In this document: positions 1-5,104 of the stretch, piece by piece
Layout: every line of letters begins with the position of its first letter
Position numbering within the stretch: the stretch's first letter is position 1
Assembly (NCBI GenBank): GCA_905215765.1
Contig: CAJMRP010000129.1
Coordinates: 1 to 5,268, forward strand
Direction: 5' to 3'
DNA: 5,268 nucleotides
Origin: an uncultured bacterium
Lineage (GTDB): Bacteria > Actinomycetota > Coriobacteriia > Coriobacteriales > Coriobacteriaceae
Program-made: the position numbers and the translations under genes
The notes under the pieces: generated by a model
Databases searched by the model: none
What the model saw: the letters and a program-made list of their open reading frames with translations, nothing else
What the model was told of the DNA's origin: nothing

Positions 1-283
1 AGGTGTCGGCATCGGACAGACCGCGCGAAAGCGTCGCGGGCGGCACGTTGCGCAGGCGCGCCTCGCCGATCTGGTCGCACAGGTCGCGGTTGCGGTCGGC
101 CAGGTCGCGCACGGTGGCAAAGTCGAAGCTGGGGTCGCCCTCGGCGGTAAAGTACTCGGTCTCGAGCACCTTGAGGGCCTCCTCGCCCTTCTGACGCTCA
201 GATTCCATGGCGCCGTGGTCGCCGTAGATAAACATGGGGATAAACGGCTGGCGCTCGTATTCGAGTGCTTGCGAAACATTCAT
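1..283 (-). CDS. Hypothetical protein, N-terminal part (C-terminus beyond left edge)
   Basis: An open frame runs on the minus strand from an ATG at 283 to the window edge without a stop, giving 94 residues that begin MNVSQALEYERQPFIPMFIY. The start is supported by AAGGAG at 295-290 with a 6-nt spacer; the nearby ATG at 279 is out of frame. Codon use is strongly GC at third positions, as in the neighbouring genes. The visible part is hydrophilic and acidic, with no signal peptide or membrane segment. It has a helical, charge-rich middle (MESERQKGEEALKVLETEYF, about 26-45) and another around 57-80 (ATVRDLADRNRDLCDQIGEARL). I do not recognise the family and assign no function. It is divergent from the metal transporter across a 171-nt gap. 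That this is a real gene is well supported; its identity is open. Confidence 0.75.
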   Translation of the reverse strand, partial: MNVSQALEYERQPFIPMFIYGDHGAMESERQKGEEALKVLETEYFTAEGDPSFDFATVRDLADRNRDLCDQIGEARLRNVPPATLSRGLSDADT

Positions 284-364
284 ATGCTGCTCCTTGGACG
301 GGCCGCGTCGCGCGGCTCGGGGTTACTGAGTTGTGGCGAGATGATAGTTTACCATGGGCAACTA

Positions 365-392
365 TTGGCACCGCGCCCGGGACAACTACAAT
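365..392 (+). promoter_or_regulatory. Putative sigma-70 promoter for the metal transporter gene
   Basis: TTGGCA at 365-370 and TACAAT at 387-392 are separated by 16 nt. This is a close match to a housekeeping promoter and would start transcription near 399, leaving a leader of about 55 nt before the ATG at 455. The -10 hexamer occurs a second time at 417-422. The TTGACC at 400-405 lies only 11 nt upstream of that copy, so the second copy lacks a correctly spaced -35. On the opposite strand TATCAT (346-341) could be a -10 for the left-hand gene, but no good -35 is visible. No metal riboswitch fold is evident in the leader. Confidence 0.5.
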
Positions 393-454
393 ACCCTAGT
401 TGACCGCTAGGACTTTTACAATGCTGCCGAAAGACACGAAAGGTTCCATCCGTC

Positions 455-1537
455 ATGGATTTACTGATAGATATTCTGCTCGACGCTGGCAAGGACGCGC
501 TGTCGCTGGTGCCGTTTTTGTTGGTGACGTATTTGGCTCTTGAAACCCTTGAGCACGTTGCGGGCGACCGCGTCAACGGCGCTATCAAGCGCGCCGGAGC
601 CGCGGGTCCGGTTGTCGGATCGTTGTTGGGCATGGTGCCGCAGTGCGGATTTTCGGCCATGGCGGCAACGCTGTACGCCGGCCGTGTCGTGACGCTGGGC
701 ACGCTGGTCGCCGTGTTCCTCTCGACCTCCGACGAGATGTTGCCGCTGTTGCTCGCCGAGCAGGTTCCCGTGCAGACCATGGCGATGCTTTTGGCTTCGA
801 AGGCACTGATCGCGCTGGTCACGGGCTTTATCGTGGACGCGGCTATCCGCGGCCTTCGTCGTAACGCTCGCGCGCATGCGGCGATTCGCCGTACCGTGCT
901 GGGGACCGCTGCCAATCCGGCTCATGTGAACTGCGCGCATGATGACCATACCGGGGGCGACATCATTGACGAGGTGGCCGAGGCGGGCGTGAGCGCCGAT
1001 CACATCCACGAGCTGTGCGAGCGCGACCATTGCGGCTGTGACGAGGATGAGGACGAGCACGAGCACCACCACGGCCACGACCACGGTCACGCGGACAAGC
1101 GCGAGCACCACCACGACCACAGCCACTCCCACGAGGGCGCGCCCATTCTGTCGATCATCCGCAGCGCGATCTCGCACACCGTGCAGGTGTCGGTATTTAT
1201 TTTCCTGGTGACGCTGATTCTGGTCGCCGTGCTCGAGACCTTTGGCGAGTCCGCAATCGAGCAGTTCCTGCGCGGCAACGAAACGCTCGCCGTCCTGGGC
1301 TCGGCGCTTGTCGGTCTGATCCCCAACTGCTCTGCTAGCGTCGTTATTACGCAGTTGTACCTCGAAGGTGCGCTGCAGCTGGCGCCGATGCTCGCCGGCA
1401 CGCTCATTTCCGCCGGCGTGGGCTACCTGGTCCTGTTCCGCACGAACCGCAGCGCTCGCGAAAATGCCGTGTTCCTGGTCATGATGTACGTCATCGGCGC
1501 CAGCTGGGGCCTCATCCTATCCGCCTTCGGCCTCTAA
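455..1537 (+). CDS. ArsP_2-type heavy-metal (arsenic/manganese) efflux transporter with His-rich loop
   Basis: This 360-residue polytopic membrane protein resembles the family called putative 10TM heavy-metal exporter, arsenic efflux protein or putative manganese transporter (ArsP_2). Hydrophobic segments lie near 15-30, 52-75, 80-100, 108-129, 241-263, 278-300, 306-328 and 337-358. The two halves share a motif: GSLLGMVPQCGFSAMAATLY (55-74) and GSALVGLIPNCSASVVITQL (282-301). Each half has a Pro-x-Cys (Cys64, Cys292) that may bind thiophilic metal or metalloid during transport. The connecting loop (about 131-230) carries Cys160, Cys188, Cys193 and Cys195, then an Asp/Glu stretch and 14 histidines between 192 and 227, a probable metal-binding sensor or buffer. 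Upstream, GAAAGG (438-443) sits a rather long 11 nt from the ATG; no better in-frame start is near. The gene is monocistronic, ending at a strong terminator. Family assignment is good; the actual substrate (Mn, As or another metal) cannot be read from sequence. Confidence 0.85.
   Translation: MDLLIDILLDAGKDALSLVPFLLVTYLALETLEHVAGDRVNGAIKRAGAAGPVVGSLLGMVPQCGFSAMAATLYAGRVVTLGTLVAVFLSTSDEMLPLLLAEQVPVQTMAMLLASKALIALVTGFIVDAAIRGLRRNARAHAAIRRTVLGTAANPAHVNCAHDDHTGGDIIDEVAEAGVSADHIHELCERDHCGCDEDEDEHEHHHGHDHGHADKREHHHDHSHSHEGAPILSIIRSAISHTVQVSVFIFLVTLILVAVLETFGESAIEQFLRGNETLAVLGSALVGLIPNCSASVVITQLYLEGALQLAPMLAGTLISAGVGYLVLFRTNRSARENAVFLVMMYVIGASWGLILSAFGL
1022..1135 (+). repeat. Low-complexity GAC/CAC/GAG-rich tract coding for the metal-binding loop
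   Basis: Within the transporter gene, codons 190-227 are almost entirely CAC, GAC, GAG and GGC, encoding Asp/Glu followed by His-Gly-His-Asp, triple-His and His-Ser-His runs. The tract keeps the reading frame. It is the kind of sequence that expands and contracts between strains, so its length may vary among relatives. Confidence 0.7.
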
Positions 1538-1548
1538 GTAGGCCTAGC

Positions 1549-1624
1549 AAAACGGGCTTCAAAATAGCCATGCTCGGCGCCTGCGCAGTGCGGCGACGCA
1601 TGGCATTTTGAAACCCGTTTTTTT
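1549..1624 (+). terminator. Rho-independent terminator of the metal transporter gene
   Basis: A long hairpin begins 11 nt after the TAA stop. AAAACGGG (1549-1556) pairs with CCCGTTTT (1614-1621). After a C-A mismatch, TTCAAAAT (1558-1565) pairs with ATTTTGAA (1605-1612). After a bulged A at 1566, GCCATGC (1567-1573) pairs with GCATGGC (1598-1604). That makes 23 pairs around a GC-rich loop, and seven T residues follow at 1618-1624. On the opposite strand only four T residues follow, so it would mainly act on the plus strand. Confidence 0.88.
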
Positions 1625-1655
1625 GTTGAGCCATGGACCCTGAGCGTCCACACCG

Positions 1656-1703
1656 CCCAAAACAAAAAGGCAGATTTTTAGGCATGTCCCAAAAATCTGC
1701 CTT
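1656..1703 (-). terminator. Rho-independent terminator of the HdeD/YaiI unit
   Basis: A perfect 13-bp inverted repeat, AAGGCAGATTTTT (1667-1679) and AAAAATCTGCCTT (1691-1703), encloses an 11-nt loop. Read on the minus strand it starts 2 nt after the TAA of the YaiI-type gene and runs into TTTTTGTTTT (1668-1659), an intrinsic terminator layout. On the plus strand the stem is followed by GGTTAG, without a T tract, so it is directional. Confidence 0.88.
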
Positions 1704-1705
1704 GG

Positions 1706-2188
1706 TTAGTGCAGCAGCTCGGTGAGGTTGCGTTTAAAGCGGGCTCGGTCCTCGCTGGTGAAGGCTGCCGGCCCGCGGGTGCGTCCCCCGGCGCGGCGAA
1801 CCTTCTTTTCCTCGTGGCGAATAAACAGCTGCATGTCGATGGTCGCCTTATCGTAGACGCGTCCGCGCACGCCGATGGCGGCGGCATCGCGTCCGAGCAC
1901 CATACTCGCCAGGCCTATGTCTTGTGTCACGACCACGTCGCCAGCCTGCAGGCGCTCGATAATGGCAAAGTCGGCGCTATCGGCTCCCACACTCACATCG
2001 AGCGTCGTGACCCAAAAGCCTCGACGAGCGTGCTCGGCGTCGCGCGGATCGTCGCGGCGAATGTGGCGTTCCAGGTTCTGCGTGCTGTTGCCGGCAATCA
2101 CTACGGCAACGCCCGCCCTCCGCGCGCAGTCGATCGACTCGCGCGTGACCGGGCAGGCGTCGGCATCAATATAAAGCGTCTTTGGCAT
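1706..2188 (-). CDS. YaiI/YqxD family protein (DUF188, PIN-like)
   Basis: This 160-residue soluble protein has the hallmarks of the YaiI/YqxD (UPF0178, DUF188) family. They are the N-terminal IDADACP (7-13), GADSAD (68-73), GDVVVTQDIGLAS (83-95) and the C-terminal RAGGRTRGP (132-140) followed by FTSEDRARFKRNL. The conserved acidic residues Asp8, Asp10, Asp70, Asp73 and Asp90 suggest a metal-binding PIN/NYN-like nuclease fold; the family's true substrate is not established. Compared with my recollection of Bacillus YqxD, the segment between the strand ending VVIAG and GADSAD is about 14 residues longer, with a charged insert near 41-57 (RHIRRDDPRDAEHARRG). The ATG directly follows the TAG of the upstream membrane-protein gene and has no convincing Shine-Dalgarno, so translation probably depends on coupling. 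A terminator follows 2 nt after the stop. Confidence 0.93.
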   Translation of the reverse strand: MPKTLYIDADACPVTRESIDCARRAGVAVVIAGNSTQNLERHIRRDDPRDAEHARRGFWVTTLDVSVGADSADFAIIERLQAGDVVVTQDIGLASMVLGRDAAAIGVRGRVYDKATIDMQLFIRHEEKKVRRAGGRTRGPAAFTSEDRARFKRNLTELLH

Positions 2189-2791
2189 CTAGTGCACCAG
2201 TTTGCCAAATTGAATGGCGCGAACAATCAGCGTCACGCCAAACACCAGCAACGCGGCACCGCTAAAGATGACGAGCATCTTGGCCGACCACAGCGGATAG
2301 ATAAACACGAACATGCCCGCGATGATGGAGAGTGCGCCGCTCAGGATGGCGAGGGCGCGGTTAGACGAAAGCTCGGACTCCAGAATCGACATGACGCCCT
2401 CGACGATCCAGCCAAAGCCGGCGACGACCACTACAAGCGTGGTGAGCGTCGCGGTCGAGAAGGCCTGATTGCGCAGGATTATGACGCCGCCCAGAATGAT
2501 GAGCAGGTTGGAGATGATGCTCGTAACGCGCCAGCCGGTGGGCAGCAGCGGCTCGAAAACAGCGGTAAACAGCCTGATCGCGGCCGTGATCACAAAGTAG
2601 AAGCCCAAGACGGTCGTTAGGAAGACGAGGGACTTGGCGGGTGCAAACAGCAGTGCGATGCCGGCAACGAGCGCTAAGACGCCCGTGATGGCGTAAATCC
2701 AGCGCACGGCCTTGACGGCCTTGCCTGCCATGCTTTTCTCGTCAAATCCAAACGCGCTCGATTGCTTGTCATCGTTCTTAAAGATGCCCAT
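2189..2791 (-). CDS. HdeD family membrane protein (DUF308)
   Basis: This 200-residue integral membrane protein has six predicted helices at about 31-50, 55-78, 89-107, 114-136, 146-165 and 169-192, after a short polar N-terminus (MGIFKNDDKQSSAFGFDEKS). Size, helix count and internal repetition of pairs with small Gly/Ala-rich turns (GVLALVAGIALLF; GALSIIAGMFVFIYP; GAALLVFGVTLIV) match HdeD/DUF308. Escherichia coli HdeD is associated with acid resistance at high cell density, but most members are uncharacterised and a role here is inference. The ATG is preceded by AAAGGAG (2803-2797) with a 5-nt spacer, a strong site. It is the first gene of a two-gene unit with the abutting YaiI/YqxD gene, and is divergent from the nitroreductase gene. 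Confidence 0.9.
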   Translation of the reverse strand: MGIFKNDDKQSSAFGFDEKSMAGKAVKAVRWIYAITGVLALVAGIALLFAPAKSLVFLTTVLGFYFVITAAIRLFTAVFEPLLPTGWRVTSIISNLLIILGGVIILRNQAFSTATLTTLVVVVAGFGWIVEGVMSILESELSSNRALAILSGALSIIAGMFVFIYPLWSAKMLVIFSGAALLVFGVTLIVRAIQFGKLVH

Positions 2792-3026
2792 GATGTCTCC
2801 TTTCCGTGCGGCGTAAGCCGTAGCTCTTGCAACCAGTATCGCCCAAGGGCGCCGTCGCGTGGGGCGGAAAGGGCGAATGGGAGCCTCACCTTCCCGAATT
2901 GTTATCTTTGTTCCCGTTTGGATGTGGGATATTCAACAGGTGTAGAACATTGCGGCTCTGTTCGTTATTGCCTACGTTTTAGGTTAGATTTTCTTAAGGA
3001 CAATTGGCTTTTATTGAGGGGTCCCT
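2792..3026. other. Divergent intergenic region between the HdeD and nitroreductase genes
   Basis: These 235 bases should hold promoters for both directions. The half near the nitroreductase gene (about 2890-3010) is AT-richer than its surroundings. A weak candidate there is TTGCGG (2950-2955), 17 nt, TACGTT (2973-2978), matching consensus in only three positions per hexamer. TAGATT at 2985-2990 is another possible -10. On the HdeD side I find no convincing hexamer pair. A short palindrome CGCCCAAGGGCG (2840-2851) and the imperfect CCTA-N5-TAGG (2971-2983) are the only symmetric sites seen; neither matches an operator I can name. No small ORF or RNA gene is supported. Confidence 0.4.
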
Positions 3027-3698
3027 ATGAACGAAACAGTTCCCGCAGCGCCGGTAAGCGCCGAGTCGATGGCAAAGCAGGGTTGCGAAAAGCTTGGCCT
3101 GGACACGTTTGACACGCTGGTCCGCCGCGCCCGCACGTGCCGCCGATTTGACGAGTCCATGCGCGTACCGCGCGAGTTTTTGCTCGAGCTGGCGGAGCTG
3201 GCACACCTGGCCCCTTGCGGCGCCAACGCTCAGCGCCTGCGCTTTCATGTGGTGAGCGGTGCAGAGGACTGCGCGCGCGTATTTGATGAGCTCGCGTGGG
3301 CCGGCGCGCTTAAGGACTGGCCGGGTCCCGATGAGGGCGAGCGCCCGACCGGCTACATCGCGATTCTTGCCGAGCGCGCTGTTCCGGGTAAGCCCGCCGC
3401 GCCCATCACCGAGGTCGACACCGGCATTGCTGCCCAGACGATGATGCTCGCCGCTCGCGGCGCCACGCCCGAGGTGGCAGCCTGCATGTTCAAAGCCTTT
3501 ACGCCCCACGCGATCGATGCCATGGGGCTCGATAACGACAAGTATGAGCTCAAGCTGATTATGGCGTTTGGCGTTCCGGCCGAGACGCAGGTGATCGACG
3601 CGATCGACTCCAACCCGGATGGCTCTATCAATTACTGGCGCGATGAAGCACAGATGCATCACGTGCCCAAGCGTCCGCTTGCTGACGTGCTGCTGTAG
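3027..3698 (+). CDS. Nitroreductase family protein (FMN-dependent)
   Basis: This 223-residue cytoplasmic flavoprotein of the nitroreductase superfamily would use NAD(P)H and FMN to reduce nitro, quinone or related substrates; the true substrate is unknown. Visible landmarks are the FMN-phosphate-binding RRARTCRRF (33-41), LAPCGANAQRLRF (61-73) in place of the usual AP-S-G-N-QPW-F, DTGIAAQTMMLAARG (131-145), the GVPAE turn (182-186) and the terminal YWRDEAQMHHVPKRPL (203-218). The first 25 residues are an extension before the first flavin motif. The ATG has GAGGGG (3016-3021) 5 nt upstream. The family is clear. The Cys at position 64, where Ser is more common, is a noticeable variant. It is divergent from the HdeD gene and lies 81 nt upstream of the phosphatase pair, separated by a palindromic element. 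Confidence 0.9.
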   Translation: MNETVPAAPVSAESMAKQGCEKLGLDTFDTLVRRARTCRRFDESMRVPREFLLELAELAHLAPCGANAQRLRFHVVSGAEDCARVFDELAWAGALKDWPGPDEGERPTGYIAILAERAVPGKPAAPITEVDTGIAAQTMMLAARGATPEVAACMFKAFTPHAIDAMGLDNDKYELKLIMAFGVPAETQVIDAIDSNPDGSINYWRDEAQMHHVPKRPLADVLL

Positions 3699-3730
3699 CT
3701 GCGTCGTTGCGGCGCGATCCGGCGGCAAAA

Positions 3731-3763
3731 CCACCACAAAGGTGCCTGTCACCTTTGTGGTGG
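3731..3763. repeat. Perfect 14-bp palindromic element, REP-like
   Basis: CCACCACAAAGGTG (3731-3744) and CACCTTTGTGGTGG (3750-3763) are exact reverse complements around the 5-nt loop CCTGT. No T tract follows on plus (TGCGAGGGG), and on minus the stem is followed by TTTTGCC. It lies between the nitroreductase stop and the phosphatase Shine-Dalgarno, ending 3 nt before the latter. The core GGTGCCTGTCACC looks like short dispersed palindromes of the REP kind; that is recollection of style and was not searched. It could stabilise or attenuate the upstream transcript. Confidence 0.75.
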
Positions 3764-3766
3764 TGC

Positions 3767-3776
3767 GAGGGGAGGG
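3767..3776 (+). promoter_or_regulatory. Shine-Dalgarno that fixes a GTG start at 3780
   Basis: GAGGGGAGGG lies just upstream of the GTG at 3780. The frame has no suitable ATG before the conserved YLVRHGQ segment, so GTG is the only start that keeps the catalytic N-terminus. Two overlapping purine cores are present: GAGGGG gives a 7-nt spacer and GGAGGG a 3-nt spacer. Confidence 0.7.
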
Positions 3777-3779
3777 CGT

Positions 3780-4322
3780 GTGGCCGATCTGTATTTGGTG
3801 CGGCATGGGCAGACCGAGCTCAATGTGAAGAACATTTTGCAGGGCTGGCACGATTCGCCGCTTACGGCGCGCGGGCGCGAGCAAGCGCTGGCGACGCGTG
3901 CGGCGTTCGAGGACCGCGGCGTGACCTTTGACCATGTGTATTCGTCTCCGTTGGGGCGGGCGCGGTGTACGGCCGAGCTGATCGTTGGCGAGGGTCGTTC
4001 CATAGAGCTGGTCGATGAACTGCGCGAGTGGCATTTGGGTTCGTTGGAGGGCACGTCAAACCACGAGATGCCGGCGCAACCCTGGGGCGATTATCCGGTT
4101 GCCTTTGGTGGCGAGTCGGAAAGCGAGCTTCGCGCACGTATGGTCGCGGCGCTGTCCCGCATCATGGCCCGGCCCCGGCACGACTGCGTGCTGGCCGTTT
4201 CCCACGGCTCAGCCTGCCAGGAGTTTCTTAGATGCGTGACTGGCGGGGGAGAGCAACCCGACAACGGTGCCATGCTTCATTTTGGCTATTGCGACGGGGC
4301 GTTTTCGCTCTTAGGTTGGTAA
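3780..4322 (+). CDS. Histidine phosphatase family protein (phosphoglycerate-mutase-like), first paralogue
   Basis: This 180-residue cytoplasmic enzyme of the histidine phosphatase superfamily (branch 1) hydrolyses phosphate esters through a phosphohistidine. Catalytic elements are complete: LYLVRHGQT with nucleophile His9 and Arg8, SSPLGRARCTAE with Arg60, LREWHLGSLEG with the probable acid Glu83, and LAVSHGSA with His142. Relatives include GpmB- and CobC-like phosphatases; nothing here fixes the substrate, and no cobalamin genes are nearby. Translation starts at GTG with a purine-rich site just upstream. The C-terminus is short, ending soon after the last strand (LHFGYCDGAFSLLGW). The second paralogue follows after 17 nt, so both are probably on one transcript. 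Confidence 0.9.
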   Translation: MADLYLVRHGQTELNVKNILQGWHDSPLTARGREQALATRAAFEDRGVTFDHVYSSPLGRARCTAELIVGEGRSIELVDELREWHLGSLEGTSNHEMPAQPWGDYPVAFGGESESELRARMVAALSRIMARPRHDCVLAVSHGSACQEFLRCVTGGGEQPDNGAMLHFGYCDGAFSLLGW

Positions 4323-4327
4323 CAAAC

Positions 4328-4334
4328 GAAAGGA
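4328..4334 (+). promoter_or_regulatory. Shine-Dalgarno deciding the ATG at 4340
   Basis: GAAAGGA sits 5 nt before the ATG at 4340. The same frame stays open upstream to an ATG at 4232 inside the previous gene, but that would add 36 residues unlike the family and overlap the first phosphatase by 91 nt. The protein from 4340 starts MNKDLYLVRHGQ, aligned with its neighbour. The octamer ACGAAAGG (4326-4333) also precedes the transporter gene (436-443). Confidence 0.85.
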
Positions 4335-4339
4335 CCCCT

Positions 4340-4975
4340 ATGAATAAAGACTTGTATCTGGTCCGTCATGGCCAGACGATATTTAACCTCAAGCGCATTA
4401 TTCAGGGCTGGAGTGACTCGCCGCTTACGCAGCTGGGATGCGACCAGGCGGCGCGTGCCGGCATGTTTTTGCGTGCGCGCGGCATTGAGCCCGATCATGC
4501 CTACACCTCCACACTTCATCGCACCGAGCAGACTATCGCCAACTTGTGGCCGGGCTTGGCGTACGAGCGCCTGGACGGTCTGCGTGAGTGGTTCTTTGGC
4601 GACTTTGAGGCCGAGCGCGTGATGCTTATGCCCGAGCGCCCGTGGCGCGACTTCTATCGCCAGTTTGGCGGCGAGGGCCAGATGCAGGTGCGCGAGCGCA
4701 TGGTGGCGACGTTGACCGAGCTTATGCAGCGTCCGGACCATACGTGCGTGCTCGCGGTAAGCCATGGCTCTGCCATCAAGGAGTTCATGGACCACGTGAA
4801 GGGCGCGGCGGCCGACGAACGCGATCGTGTGCCGGGCAACTGCTCGGTGCTGCATTTCGTGTTTGACGACGAGGCCGGTACGTTTGAGCTGATTGAGATT
4901 TTTACGCAGGAGGATTACGCGCGCGAGCTGGGGCTTGAACCGCTTGTGGCTACTGCAGGTCCGCAGCGCGGATAA
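4340..4975 (+). CDS. Histidine phosphatase family protein, second paralogue
   Basis: This 211-residue histidine phosphatase is clearly paralogous to the gene just before it. The two align to about residue 150 with a single one-residue gap, sharing LYLVRHGQT, IQGW/LQGW-x-DSPLT, LREW, FGGE, ERMVA/ARMVA and CVLAVSHGSA. Catalytic residues are present: Arg9, His10, Arg61 (STLHRTEQT), Glu83 and His142. It differs in having FGDFEAER where the family usually has G-x-x-E-G. It also has a longer C-terminus (about 150-211), with an acidic tail IEIFTQEDYARELGLEP after the final strand LHFVFDDEAGTFELI. The start at 4340 is set by GAAAGGA and the paralogue alignment. It is probably cotranscribed with the first copy. 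Its substrate is unknown; the differing tail suggests that the two enzymes act on different phosphoesters or in different assemblies. Confidence 0.92.
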   Translation: MNKDLYLVRHGQTIFNLKRIIQGWSDSPLTQLGCDQAARAGMFLRARGIEPDHAYTSTLHRTEQTIANLWPGLAYERLDGLREWFFGDFEAERVMLMPERPWRDFYRQFGGEGQMQVRERMVATLTELMQRPDHTCVLAVSHGSAIKEFMDHVKGAAADERDRVPGNCSVLHFVFDDEAGTFELIEIFTQEDYARELGLEPLVATAGPQRG

Positions 4976-5022
4976 CGCGAGCGCGGCGGCACGGGTCGCC
5001 GGCATAACTTCTCGACGCAAAA

Positions 5023-5059
5023 GGGGCGGAGATGCATGTACCTGCTGCATCTCCGCCTC
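5023..5059. terminator. Hairpin in the convergent spacer, probable bidirectional terminator
   Basis: GGCGGAGATGCA (5025-5036) and TGCATCTCCGCC (5046-5057) are perfect complements around a 9-nt loop, extended by a G-T and a G-C pair to 5023 and 5059. On minus the stem runs into CCTTTTGCG, on plus into CTGTTTGTTG, so T tracts are short both ways. It sits between the second phosphatase stop (4975) and the stop of the gene converging from the right (5105), which fits a shared terminator. Confidence 0.65.
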
Positions 5060-5104
5060 CTGTTTGTTGAGCTGCCGATTTTTGTGCTGGGCGGTCTGGT
5101 CTTG

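Noticed and set aside
461..1177. 238-codon minus-strand open frame with a Val/Leu-rich stretch opposite the transporter
   Set aside because: The Val-rich part is simply the antisense reading of the CAC/GAC tract; the plus-strand transporter is well supported.
1709..2620. 303-codon plus-strand open frame across the YaiI and HdeD genes
   Set aside because: It lies antisense to two genes with clear family motifs, spans their junction, and its product is low-complexity and rich in His, Asp, Gly and Arg, as expected of a GC-rich shadow frame.
2994..4034. 346-codon minus-strand open frame opposite the nitroreductase and first phosphatase
   Set aside because: It crosses the intergenic palindrome, has no family motif and is Arg/His/Gly-rich; both genes on the other strand are certain.
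4232..4339. Upstream in-frame start for the second phosphatase
   Set aside because: It would overlap the first phosphatase, add 36 unrelated residues, and ignore the good Shine-Dalgarno at 4328-4334.
4984..5001. Small inverted repeat CGGCG/CGCCG after the second phosphatase
   Set aside because: Only five pairs with an 8-nt loop and no T tract; expected by chance in sequence this rich in G and C.
4286..5050. 254-codon minus-strand open frame starting in the spacer hairpin, with AGGAGG 5 nt before its ATG
   Set aside because: The Shine-Dalgarno-like sequence is part of the hairpin arm and flank. The predicted protein is the antisense image of the second phosphatase with no recognisable motif. 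A coincidence is more likely, though ribosome profiling would settle it.
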